The notes under the pieces: generated by a model
What the model saw: only the letters and a program-made list of their open reading frames with translations
Databases searched by the model: none
What the model was told of the DNA's origin: nothing
Position numbers and translations under genes: made by a program
DNA from: Candidatus Brachythrix odensensis
GTDB lineage: Bacteria; Chloroflexota; Anaerolineae; J036; Brachytrichaceae
Length of the DNA: 64,000 bases
Reading direction: 5' to 3'
Assembly: GCA_016714465.1 (NCBI GenBank)
Contig: JADKDT010000005.1
Span: 248,001 to 312,000 of the forward strand
Shown here: positions 24,977 to 33,654 of the stretch, piece by piece
Position numbering within the stretch: the stretch's first letter is position 1
Layout of the letters: every line of letters begins with the position of its first letter

Positions 24977-25993
24977 ATGTTCGGATTTGTTCGCGCCACC
25001 CTGAACCCGGCCGGCTATCACGGCCCGCGCGGGCGCTATCGCCCGGCGCTGCCATTCTTCGAGGGCTGGTATTTCAAACTGGTCGACGCCCGTGAAGCCA
25101 CCCGCCTGGCGGTCATCCCCGGGGTTTTTCATGGCCAGGACCCCGCGGAATCCCACGCCTTTGTTCAGGTCCTGGATGGCGCGACCGGCCAGGCGACCTA
25201 CCATCGCTATCCGGTCGAGGCATTCCAGGCCGCCGAGTCCGGATTCGAAATTCAGATTGGCCCGAATCGCTTCAGCCAGACAGGCTTGACACTCGACATT
25301 GCTGATGGGCAACAAACGTTGTGTGGCGCGCTGCGCTTTCGCGACCCGCTGCCCGTGCCCTGGCCGGTAACGCTGGCATCGCCCGGCATCATGGGCTGGT
25401 ATGCCTGGGCGCCCTTTATGGAGTGCTATCACGGGGTGCTCAGTTTCAACCACGGGCTGGACGGGGAACTCACCCTTGGCGAGCAACGGCGCGACTTCAG
25501 CGGCGGGCGCGGATACATCGAGAAGGATTGGGGCCGCTCTTTTCCGGCGGCCTGGATTTGGGCCCAGACCAATCATTTCGCCCGCGCCGAAACCTGCCTG
25601 AGCGCTTCGATCGCCATCATTCCCTGGCGCGGAACCGCCTTTCCGGGTTTTATCGTTGGACTGCGGCATAACGATCGGCTGTATCGCTTTGCCACCTACA
25701 CCGGCGCGCGCACCCGCGTGCTCGACATCAGCCCCGACCACGTGCGCTGGGTGGTGGCCAATCGGCAGCACACGCTGGAGATGCTCGCCGCCCGGGCGCA
25801 GGGCGCCCTGCTGGTGGCGCCCACCCCCACGGGGATGGATCGCCGCATTGCGGAGACGCTGGATGCCAGGGTCGCGGTTCGCCTGAGCGAGACGGGTCCC
25901 AACGGGCGCTGCATCTTTGAGGATGAAGGGCGGAATGCCGGTCTCGAAGCGGCCGGCGACCTGGATCGCCTGCGTCGGATGATTTTTCACTAG
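24977..25993 (+). CDS. Tocopherol-cyclase-like protein
   Basis: The 338-residue protein has the hallmarks of the tocopherol cyclase family: FFEGWYFKL near residue 28 and GYIEKDWGRSFPAAWIWAQTNHF near residue 174. The family contains plant and cyanobacterial VTE1, which closes the chromanol ring of vitamin E, but also many bacterial members whose substrate is unknown. The beta-strand-rich remainder fits the lipocalin-like double barrel. There are no other tocopherol genes here, so only the fold is claimed. A 37-bp hairpin follows. Confidence 0.8.
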   Translation: MFGFVRATLNPAGYHGPRGRYRPALPFFEGWYFKLVDAREATRLAVIPGVFHGQDPAESHAFVQVLDGATGQATYHRYPVEAFQAAESGFEIQIGPNRFSQTGLTLDIADGQQTLCGALRFRDPLPVPWPVTLASPGIMGWYAWAPFMECYHGVLSFNHGLDGELTLGEQRRDFSGGRGYIEKDWGRSFPAAWIWAQTNHFARAETCLSASIAIIPWRGTAFPGFIVGLRHNDRLYRFATYTGARTRVLDISPDHVRWVVANRQHTLEMLAARAQGALLVAPTPTGMDRRIAETLDARVAVRLSETGPNGRCIFEDEGRNAGLEAAGDLDRLRRMIFH

Positions 25994-25998
25994 AGGCT

Positions 25999-26075
25999 AT
26001 CCAGAAAACATTCGGCGAGATCACACTCTCCGCGCGAAGCGCGGAGAGTGTGATCTCGCCGAATGTTTTCTGGAT
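25999..26075. terminator. Perfect 37-bp hairpin, loop GAA
   Basis: 25999-26035 is the exact reverse complement of 26039-26075, the longest perfect stem in the window. It starts 6 nt after the tocopherol-cyclase-like stop. Its inner part (CGAGATCAC...GCGAAGC...GTGATCTCG) recurs at 46526-46572 and 52412-52483. Confidence 0.85.
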
Positions 26076-26094
26076 GACCGCAAAGACCGCCACA

Positions 26095-26139
26095 CTCCCC
26101 CAAGTGGCCGAGACGGAGTTTCCCCGGGCGATGGATGCG
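26095..26139 (+). repeat. Dispersed 45-nt intergenic repeat, copy A
   Basis: The block CTCCCCCAA-TGG--GAGACG...CCCGGGCGA-GGATGCG is shared with 57754-57798 at roughly three-quarters identity, same strand. Both copies lie upstream of a gene and just downstream of a long palindrome. It may be a promoter-associated or small mobile repeat. Confidence 0.55.
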
Positions 26140-26231
26140 GAAGCGTCGCGCCGAGAGTAGTGTGAGCCTTGCAACTGTTGTCTTGTTCGTGCTTCTCGTC
26201 CTTGCTGCGCGCGACAGGAAGAGGGTCAACT

Positions 26232-27056
26232 ATGGGCATATTAACGACGAAAGACGGTACGCAGATTTACTACAAAGACTGGGGCGCGGGACAACCGGTG
26301 GTGTTTTGCCACGGCTGGCCCCTCAATTCCGACAGCTGGGAATCTCAGATGATGTTCCTGGCCGCCAACGGCTATCGCTGTGTTGCTCACGATCGTCGCG
26401 GCCATGGCCGGTCCGGCCAGCCTTGGAACGGCAATGACATGGACACCTATGCCGACGACCTCTCTGAGCTCATCGAAAAGCTCGATTTGAAAGGCGTGTT
26501 CCTGATCGGCTTTTCGGCAGGCGGCGGCGAGGTGGCCCGCTATGTCGGCCGGCATGGCACAAAGCGGCTGGCCAGGATCGCCCTGATTGGCGCCGTCCCG
26601 CCGTTCAGACTGAAAACGGCGTCCAATCCCGAAGGCGAGCCGATTGAGAAATTTGACAAGAGCCGAGCCGGATCGACGGCTGACCGGTCGCAGTTCTACA
26701 AGGACATCGCCAGCGGCCCATTCTTTGGAGCCAATCGGCCCGGCGCCAAGGTCAGTCAAGGCACGATCGATTCGTTCTGGCTGCAAGGGATGCAGGCTGG
26801 CGCCAAGAATACCTATGACTGCATCAAGGCCTTCTCAGAGACCGATTTCACCGAAGACCTCAAGAAGATCGACGTGCCGACCTTGATCATTCATGGCGAT
26901 GATGACCAGATTGTGCCAATCGAGTCCACGTCTCGCCGGACGGCCAAGCTGGTCAAGAACGCAACCCTGAAAGTCTATGCCGGCGCCCCCCACGGCCTTG
27001 CCTACACCCACAAAGATCAGCTCAACGCTGACCTGCTGGCATTCCTCGGGACATAA
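26232..27056 (+). CDS. Alpha/beta hydrolase, non-heme chloroperoxidase/arylesterase family
   Basis: The start at 26232 (MGILTTKDGTQIYY) follows GAGG and matches family N-termini; a longer frame from 26169 adds an unconserved Cys-rich tail. The 274 residues show the oxyanion segment CHGWPLNSDSW, nucleophile elbow GFSAGGGEVARY, acid in HGDDDQIVP and a late APHGLAYTH His. These enzymes hydrolyse esters and can perform perhydrolysis (cofactor-free haloperoxidase activity). It is cytoplasmic. A cupin gene follows 87 nt later. Confidence 0.88.
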   Translation: MGILTTKDGTQIYYKDWGAGQPVVFCHGWPLNSDSWESQMMFLAANGYRCVAHDRRGHGRSGQPWNGNDMDTYADDLSELIEKLDLKGVFLIGFSAGGGEVARYVGRHGTKRLARIALIGAVPPFRLKTASNPEGEPIEKFDKSRAGSTADRSQFYKDIASGPFFGANRPGAKVSQGTIDSFWLQGMQAGAKNTYDCIKAFSETDFTEDLKKIDVPTLIIHGDDDQIVPIESTSRRTAKLVKNATLKVYAGAPHGLAYTHKDQLNADLLAFLGT

Positions 27057-27143
27057 GGGCGGTTATCAAACTGCGGTGATCGGAGGGCAATCCCTCGGGC
27101 GGATCCAGGGGACATCCCTCCCCAACTAACTGGAGATACAAAC

Positions 27144-27539
27144 ATGAAAGGTTTCGTAAAGAACATCGAAGACATCTCGGTCAAGAACAAAAACTTTCGC
27201 GAGGTGTTGTATACCGCGAACCACACGCAGCTCGTCGTCATGTCATTGAAGCCCGGGGAAGAAATCGGGATGGAAAAACACAAGCTCGATCAGTTCTTTC
27301 GGGTGGAGGAAGGAACAGGCGAGGCGGTTCTGGATGGCGACCACACGCCCATTAAAGCGGGCTTCGCCGTGCTCGTTCCAGCGGGGACGGAGCACAACAT
27401 TGTCAACACGGGCAGCGCTGCCCTTAAGCTCTATACTCTCTATTCGCCGCCGAATCATCAGGACGGCGTCGTCCACCGCACCCGCGCCGACGCGGAGAAG
27501 GATACCGAGCACTTTGATGGGAAGACGACCGAGAAGTGA
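27144..27539 (+). CDS. Small cupin-domain protein
   Basis: The 131 residues contain cupin motif 1 (PGEEIGMEKHKLDQFFRVEEG, with His and Glu metal ligands) and motif 2 (AGFAVLVPAGTEHNIVN, third His). The closing YSPPNHQDGVVH tail is typical of a widely distributed single-domain cupin group of unknown substrate. GGAG lies 11 nt before the ATG. It is probably a small metal-dependent isomerase, dioxygenase or binding protein. Confidence 0.85.
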   Translation: MKGFVKNIEDISVKNKNFREVLYTANHTQLVVMSLKPGEEIGMEKHKLDQFFRVEEGTGEAVLDGDHTPIKAGFAVLVPAGTEHNIVNTGSAALKLYTLYSPPNHQDGVVHRTRADAEKDTEHFDGKTTEK

Positions 27540-27557
27540 TTCAACGGAGGTGCTGAC

Positions 27558-27911
27558 ATGCGACTACCACGACATATCGGCATTATTCCGGATGGAAACC
27601 GGAGGTGGGCGGTTTCAAAAGGAATGCCCAAGGCCAGGGGATACGACAAGGGGATAGATCCGGGCTACGATCTCTTCAAGCTGGTCCAGAAAGCGGGAAT
27701 TGAAGAGGTCACGTATTACGGCTATACCATGGAGAATGTCAAAAGGCCGTTGATACAACGCAATGCCTTTGTTGACGCGTGTGTCCAGGCCGTGCGGATT
27801 CTCTCCAAGGAAGACGCGGATTTGCTGGTTGTTGGAAACACGGATTCATCCGCGCAGCTCGCCGCGGCGCTGAAGTGGTATTCAAAGCAGGACATTACGC
27901 TTGGGGGATAG
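27558..27911 (+). pseudogene. Truncated cis-prenyltransferase (UppS family)
   Basis: The N-terminus GIIPDGNRRWAVSKG is the cis-prenyltransferase signature with the catalytic Asp, followed by GIEEVTYYGYT and LLVVGNT. The protein stops after 117 residues at ITLGG, where intact members of this IIPDGNRRWA subgroup continue for over 100 residues with the second substrate/Mg2+ region. The next gene begins 3 nt later, so the 3' half has been deleted. Activity is unlikely. GGAGG precedes the start. Confidence 0.8.
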
Positions 27912-27913
27912 CC

Positions 27914-28295
27914 GTGGCTCTTCAACTTTGGGACTTGTGGTACCCCCAGGCGGGATCAACGGGAGTGTCCTTTGCGCGCGGCCGGTTGGCAGCCACGACG
28001 ATACTTTTCGTCCACGCTCCGCCGCCCTCGCTCACCGTCGAAATCCGAAGTGACGGGGGCCGGCGATTGGCCTATGCCCAGGACCTGGCGCAGACCGCCG
28101 ATCGGCCGATGGCCCGCCTGATCCGCCGGGGGCGCCACGGTGACCCGCCAGGATTGCTGGCCGACCGGGGCGGACTTGGGTGAGCTGGTGATTCTGCCTG
28201 GGGGCGAGGTTGGCGTCCTGACCCAATGGTGGAACGCGGCCGACGGAAGCGAATGGCGGTGGCAAATTGAGTTATACAACGCACGGAGTCCATGA
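27914..28295 (+). CDS. Conserved hypothetical protein of unknown function, frameshifted
   Basis: From the GTG at 27914 the frame reads VALQLWDLWYPQAG...RGRLAATTILFVHAPPPSLTVEIR. It then leaves frame near 28130 (GGGGGCG run), where the next frame continues VTRQDCWPTGADLGELVILPGG and WWNAADGSEWRWQIELYN. Joined, this is about 126 residues and resembles a small bacterial family usually next to flavoprotein reductases. Its TGA overlaps the ATG of the FAD reductase (ATGA), which supports both the frameshift and a coupled role. No catalytic motif is evident. Confidence 0.65.
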
Positions 28296-29584
28296 TCCAC
28301 GATACACATGACTTGATCGTCATCGGCTCAGGCGGCGCCGGCAGCACGGCGGCCACGACCGCGGCCGGGATGGGCAAGCGCGTCGCGCTGATCGAGCGCG
28401 ACAAGCTGGGCGGCACCTGTCTCAACTACGGCTGCGACCCGACGAAAACCCTCTTGAATACCGCGCACCTTTTCTTCCATGCCCGTCAGGCCTCCAATCT
28501 GGGCTTGCGCTTCCCGCTGGCGGAGGCCGATTGGCCGGCCGTGCAAGCCCATGTCCGGAGCGTGCAGGAGACCATTCGGGGCGGCACGCTTGAACAGGCT
28601 CGGGCGGGGATCGCCGCCCAGGGTGTCGATCTGCATTTAGGCGAGGCGGTGTTCGTGTCCCCCCATGAGGTTCGGGTGAACGGCGACACGTTGCGCGGCG
28701 AGCGATTTGTCATCGCGACCGGCACGACTGCCCTCATTCCCGACATCGAAGGGCTGGCCGAGACGGGCTACATCACCAATGTGGAGGCCGTTGCCCTGCC
28801 CGAGCTGCCAAAGCGCCTGGTGGTGATTGGGGCCGGCCCGATCGGTCTGGAGTTTGCCCAGATGTTCAGCCGCTTCGGCACGAAGGTCGTGGTGCTCGAC
28901 CGCGGCCCGCACCCCCTGCCGCGCGAGGACAACACACTGGCGCTGGCGCTCTGCGCGCAGCTTGCCGCCGAGGGCATCCGGATTGAACTCGGCGCTGAGA
29001 TGCGCTGCGGCGAGGCGGACGCGCGCGGCAAGCGCATTCACATCCATGCCCGGGACGGCCGTGAGGAGGATCTGGTGGCCGATCAGCTTCTCGTGGCGGT
29101 GGGTCGTAAACCAGCGTTGGACACGCTCCGCCTCGAGGCGGCTGGCGTGCGCCACAACGAAAAAGGCATCCCGACCGACCCGGCCCTGCGCACAAACGTG
29201 GCCCATATCTGGGCCGCCGGCGACATCACCAGCCGCTATCCCTTCACCCATGTCGCGTCGGATCAGGGCGCGCTGGCGGCGCGCAACGCGTTTTCGAGCG
29301 AGCCAACCGCGTTCGACGACCGGGTCATCCCCTGGGTGACCTTCACGGATCCTGAGCTCGCCCGGGTGGGTCAGACCGAAGCCGAATTGAGGGAAGCCGG
29401 GATCGAATACCGGGTGGGCCGGCCCTGGCCGAAGCGGTCCGCTGGGCGGCCGCGCAGCTGTAGGCGGACCGCGGTGTTGCGGGCCACCCACGCCGCCCGG
29501 CCTCGCGTTTCAAACGCGGCTCCGGCGCGTCTGTCTAAGGCAAGATGCAGCCGAACCACACCCCGGACAGATCTGGATCCGTGA
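28292..29584 (+). pseudogene. FAD-dependent pyridine-nucleotide disulfide reductase, C-terminus lost
   Basis: The first 375 residues are a normal MerA/dihydrolipoamide-dehydrogenase-like enzyme: GSGGAGSTAA FAD site, redox pair GGTCLNYGCDPTKT, NAD site VIGAGPIGLEFAQ, and second FAD segment IWAAGDIT. After VGRPWPKRS (about 29425) the sequence turns Arg-rich and loses the dimerisation domain with its His-Glu pair. It also overlaps the 3' end of the converging secreted-protein gene. About 85-100 family residues are missing, so this is truncated. The upstream small gene is translationally coupled. Confidence 0.8.
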
Positions 29585-29978
29585 CCCGATCCGCCAGCAT
29601 CGGCCCGCGATAGCAGTTCTGGCCGCCACCCGCGTAGCGCGCGCCGGTATACACCACACTGACCAGCCCGGGTTCGGGCGCGTTGAAGGTAAGCACCAGC
29701 CTGCTGCGGTTATTGGTGAAGCGGTAGGTGCCGGTCATGGCGCCGGTCGTGCCGAAGCCGTAGTAGACCGGGCCCTGGTTGCCGCTGCCCGTCATCACCA
29801 GCGGTTCGGCGTACCAGTCGGCGTTGCAGCCATTCGGCCCAAAGGTTGTGAGTGTCCAGCAGTACGTCACGTTGATGGTGCGCTGAACGGGCGGCGCGGC
29901 GCTGGCCGTCTGCGGCGCGCTAAACGCGGCAATGGCCATCGCCAAGCCGGCGATGATACGAAAGAGCATGGTTTTCAT
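29535..29978 (-). CDS. Small secreted Cys-containing protein, paralogue A
   Basis: The 147 residues start with a clear signal peptide (MKTMLFRIIAGLAMAIAAF, cleavage after ASA); GGAGG lies upstream. The mature part has four or five Cys and ends in YTGARYAGGGQNCYRGPML...SGVWFGCILP. The same ending occurs in the protein at 37398-37846 (YTGTTYAGGGFYCYRGAML...SGVWVGCFLP). I know no family. It is divergent from the SARP regulator at 30104, separated by 125 nt, and may be regulated by it or act with it. Confidence 0.75.
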   Translation of the reverse strand: MKTMLFRIIAGLAMAIAAFSAPQTASAAPPVQRTINVTYCWTLTTFGPNGCNADWYAEPLVMTGSGNQGPVYYGFGTTGAMTGTYRFTNNRSRLVLTFNAPEPGLVSVVYTGARYAGGGQNCYRGPMLADRVTDPDLSGVWFGCILP

Positions 29979-30103
29979 GTGTGTTTGTGTTCCTCCAGGA
30001 ATGTGATAGAAGGAACAATGCCAGACGCCGATTTCCGGTCTGTTTCATTTTCGCCCCGCCCAAATCATGCCGACATTCCTGGGATGGCATACTTCGCGCC
30101 CGT

Positions 30104-33100
30104 ATGACCGACACGGTTCACATCGCGGTCCTGGGCAGTTTGCGCGTTCGCGGCCGGCAGTCCGCTCCGGATCTGCGCGGCCAGGCCGCGGAACTCCTGG
30201 GTCTGCTCGCCGTTGAGCGGGCCCAGGGCGGGAATGGCAATCGCGATCGGTTGGCTGGCCTGCTCTGGCCCGATATCGGCCAGACCGAGGCGCGCCGCCG
30301 GCTGGCGGTGGCGCTCTTCCGCCTGCGCAAAGCGCTGGGCCCGCTAGAGTTCATTCTGCAGATCAGCCCGGATACAGCGACCCTGCGCGATGTCACGCTC
30401 GATGCCGAGGCGTTTGAGGCTGAAGTGGCTGGTGCCGATCTGCGCTTGGACGCGATCCTTGAAACGTATCAGGGCGATTTGCTCGAGTCCTTCTCGGCTG
30501 AATGGCTGAATGCCCCCCGCGCGCGATGGCGGGCAGCCTGCCTCGCGGCGCTGCCCCGCCTGGTTTCTCAGCTTGAGACCGCGGGCGATGCCGATCAGGC
30601 ACTTGCATGGGCTCGGCGCTGGCAGGCCCTCGAGCCTATGGATGACGCGGCTTGCGCGGCCCAGATGCGCCTGCTCTGGCGCGCCAAACGGGATGGTGAG
30701 GCCGGGCGCTGCTTTGATACGTTTGCGCGCGCCTTGCGCCAGGATCTCAACGCCGAGCCGGATGCCGAGCTGCGCCAGCTCGCCCGCGCCATCGCCCGCG
30801 AGAACGAGGCCGCGAGTCGCTCTGACAGCGCGGGCGTCCTGGTCGGCCGGGCCGCGGAGCGGGCCGACTTGCTGCGCGGGCTCGATGACGGCGCCCCGCC
30901 CTCAGTGGTCCTGCTGGTCGGCGACCCGGGAATGGGCAAGACCAGCCTGCTCGATGAAATCGCCGACGCCGCGCGCTGGCGCGGGATGGCGGTCGCCCGG
31001 GCGCAGGCGAGCGAGGTGGGCGGCGCGGCGGCCGGCGCGCCATTGAGCGATGCGCTGGTTCATGCCCTCACGCCAGCCGTGCGGGAGCGGCTGAGCCGCA
31101 GCGTGGGCAAGGCGGCCTGGCAGGTCATCCTCGACAGCATGCCGCAGCTCGCCCCGCCCTCAACGGCAGGGCGGATGGCGCGCCCCGCCTCCCTGCCAAT
31201 GGTCTTCCGGACGCTCCTGCTTGAGCTTGCCAAGACGCAGCCGACCGTTGTGCTGCTCGACGACGCGCACTGGGCGGATCCGGCCTGCTGCGAGCTACTT
31301 GCCCAGGCGAATGAGCTGATGCAGGAGTTGCCGTTGCGGATCGTGCTAAGCGCGCGCCAGGCCGAGTCGGCCCGCAACATGCCGCTGTGGGAGGCCCTGA
31401 AAAAGTTGGACGCGGGCGGGCATCTCAAGCGGATCAGGCTCGGCCCGCTGACCGAGCAGAACACACGCCAGTTGGCGGAGGCGCTTGTCCCCGGCCTGCC
31501 CCGCGAAGAGGCGCTGGCCATTCATCAACAAAGCGGCGGCAACCCGCTGGTGGCGCGGGCGCTGTTCGCGGCCCGCCTGGGCAATCGGGCCGCCCTGGCA
31601 GGGCTTGCCGATGTGTATGTCAGCCGCCTCGCCAACCTGTCCGCCGACGCCCGCCAGGCGCTCGAGCGCGCGGCGCTCTTCTCGCGCGAGATTACGCTGG
31701 ACGAGTGGACGGCCGCCTGGGACGCCCCGGCCGGCGTGCCGCTGGCCGAGCGCCTGGAGCAGCGCGCGGCCGTCCACAACCGGATCGCTCGCGCTTTGAC
31801 GGAACGCCATGCGCCGCCGGCCGAGATCGCCGCCCACTGCGAGCAAGCCGGCCTGTGGGCCCAAGCCTGTGCTCAACTGCGCGCCGCTGCTGATGAGGCG
31901 ATTCGGCTGTCGGCGGTCGCCAATGCGACCGCCTTTGCCATGCGGGTGGAACAGGCCATCACCCGCGGCAAACTTGGCGAACGGGAGAAGTTGCACGCCC
32001 GCCATCTGCGCCTGCGCCTGGCCCAGTCGCGGGCCTGGTCGGACGACGCCCAGGCCGAAGCCGTATCGCTCACCCGCGACGCGCTCGGTCTGCAGGATTG
32101 GGAAACGGCGATCTGGGCGATGCGGGCCCAGTTCCGGGTGTTGGGGCTGGTGGGCAGGTTCGACGAATTGCGGGCGCTGGGCGATGAGGCGGTCCGGGTT
32201 GCCGATATGAGCGGCGATGGGCGCGCCGCGGTTGCGGCATTGAATGAGGTCGCCCAACTGGTGAGCAATTATCAGTTGGACACCGCCCACGCGCTGGCAT
32301 TGACAGTCGAAGCTGAGCGGCGCGCCCGGGCGCTCCAGGGTGGCGGCGCGGCCAGCGCCGCGCTGCGGGCCGATGTGCTGTTGTCGCGGGTGGCGATGTA
32401 CTTCAAGATCGCCGAGCCGGTAAAGGCGGTCGCCACTTTGCGCGAGATCGACACGCTGCGCGAGCAGTATCCCGGCTTGCCGATGAACGACCTGGCCTAT
32501 CTTGGCGCGCGCGGGTATGCCGCCCAGGCCGAGGAGGACTTCGAGCTTTCGCTGGCCTGCCATCGTCAGCGCGCGGCCCAGGCCGCCCTGCGCGGCGATG
32601 GGCCGCAGCAGATCGTCGCCTTGCAGAATGCCGGGAACGTGGCGCTCGTAGTCGGGCAGATGGGCGACGCCGCCATGTTCTATTCCGAACTGGTCCGGCT
32701 GGCGTTCGAACGGAATGATGCCCGGGCGATGATCTTCCGTTGTGGCCTGGCCGATGCGCTGCTCGAGGCCGATGACGTGGAGGGCGCCGCCGAGGCCCTG
32801 AATCCAGTCCGGGCATGGCTGGACCAGGAGCCACGGACCGGCGTGCAGGCCTTTGTGAGTCTCGTCAGCCTGTCAACGTTATACAGCGCCCAGGGGCAGT
32901 ATGCCGAAAGCCTGGCCTTTTTGGGCCGCGTGCTGGCCCTGGATCGGGCCAAAGGCAGCCTGACCTACATGCCCCAGTTGATGTTCGCCCGGGTGGCGAT
33001 TGAGGCCGGGTTGTCCGACGAGGCGCGGGTTGTCTTTGAGCAGGCCCGCCCGCAGGTGGATTTGAGCCACACCGCCACCGACGTGGTGTATTTCCATTGG

Positions 33101-33580
33101 GTGGATTGGGTGCTGACCCGCCAGCCTATGGCGCTGGCCAGGGCCCGCGACACGCTCTTTCGAATGGGGTATCGGTTAAAGCGGCGTGAGTATCGGCGCG
33201 ATGCGGTGCTCAACCGGCACATTGGGCGTGAAATTGCCGCGGCCTGGGATGGGCTTGCATTGCCGGGCCGGGAGACGCGCGCGTTCGCCGGTTGGGACGT
33301 GCCCGCCACCCGTCCGGCCCGCGAGGCTGAGCGGGTGCGGGTTGTGTGCACCGTCGATGATGGCGCGCTGGATGCCGAGATTGCCCGGACCGGCGGCAAG
33401 ACGACCCTGCGCCAGCATCGCCTGCAGCGCATTGCGTTGGAAGCCAACCTCTGCAGCGCGGCCGCCACATATGAGGAGTTGGCCGAGTTGCTCGGGGTGA
33501 CGCCGCGCACGATTGAGCGCGACGTTCAGGCCTTGAGCGCGCGGGGGGCCACCCTCTTCACCCGGCGCGGCACAGCCTAA
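30104..33580 (+). CDS. Giant SARP/BTAD-type transcriptional regulator with AAA (STAND) ATPase and TPRs, copy 1
   Basis: The start at 30104 (MTDTVHIAVLGSLRVRG) gives 1158 residues and matches the start of its paralogue at 37965. Order: OmpR-like winged helix (about 1-95), BTAD (about 96-235), AAA/STAND ATPase with Walker A GDPGMGKTS (near 273) and Walker B TVVLLDDAHWAD (near 381), a long TPR-like helical region, and a C-terminal HTH (ELAELLGVTPRTIERDVQAL). Such proteins act as ligand-gated transcription activators. Against copy 2 it lacks about 27 residues of the winged-helix part behind the ATPase (near 31735-31765). There is almost no 5' leader, and the 15 nt GATGGCATACTTCGC upstream are shared with copy 2. 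Confidence 0.88.
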   Translation: MTDTVHIAVLGSLRVRGRQSAPDLRGQAAELLGLLAVERAQGGNGNRDRLAGLLWPDIGQTEARRRLAVALFRLRKALGPLEFILQISPDTATLRDVTLDAEAFEAEVAGADLRLDAILETYQGDLLESFSAEWLNAPRARWRAACLAALPRLVSQLETAGDADQALAWARRWQALEPMDDAACAAQMRLLWRAKRDGEAGRCFDTFARALRQDLNAEPDAELRQLARAIARENEAASRSDSAGVLVGRAAERADLLRGLDDGAPPSVVLLVGDPGMGKTSLLDEIADAARWRGMAVARAQASEVGGAAAGAPLSDALVHALTPAVRERLSRSVGKAAWQVILDSMPQLAPPSTAGRMARPASLPMVFRTLLLELAKTQPTVVLLDDAHWADPACCELLAQANELMQELPLRIVLSARQAESARNMPLWEALKKLDAGGHLKRIRLGPLTEQNTRQLAEALVPGLPREEALAIHQQSGGNPLVARALFAARLGNRAALAGLADVYVSRLANLSADARQALERAALFSREITLDEWTAAWDAPAGVPLAERLEQRAAVHNRIARALTERHAPPAEIAAHCEQAGLWAQACAQLRAAADEAIRLSAVANATAFAMRVEQAITRGKLGEREKLHARHLRLRLAQSRAWSDDAQAEAVSLTRDALGLQDWETAIWAMRAQFRVLGLVGRFDELRALGDEAVRVADMSGDGRAAVAALNEVAQLVSNYQLDTAHALALTVEAERRARALQGGGAASAALRADVLLSRVAMYFKIAEPVKAVATLREIDTLREQYPGLPMNDLAYLGARGYAAQAEEDFELSLACHRQRAAQAALRGDGPQQIVALQNAGNVALVVGQMGDAAMFYSELVRLAFERNDARAMIFRCGLADALLEADDVEGAAEALNPVRAWLDQEPRTGVQAFVSLVSLSTLYSAQGQYAESLAFLGRVLALDRAKGSLTYMPQLMFARVAIEAGLSDEARVVFEQARPQVDLSHTATDVVYFHWVDWVLTRQPMALARARDTLFRMGYRLKRREYRRDAVLNRHIGREIAAAWDGLALPGRETRAFAGWDVPATRPAREAERVRVVCTVDDGALDAEIARTGGKTTLRQHRLQRIALEANLCSAAATYEELAELLGVTPRTIERDVQALSARGATLFTRRGTA

Positions 33581-33602
33581 GAACCACTCACAAAACCACC
33601 GC

Positions 33603-33645
33603 CCGAGACGATATCCCCATGGCGACCCGGGGGATATCGTCTCGG
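33603..33645. terminator. 16-bp hairpin between convergent genes
   Basis: 33603-33618 pairs exactly with 33630-33645 around an 11-nt loop. It lies between the stop of SARP copy 1 and the stop of the beta-helix gene, so it can act in both directions. The stem core CGATATCCCC also occurs in other hairpins of the window, such as 58916-58958. Confidence 0.75.
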
Positions 33646-33654
33646 AAAACAGGT

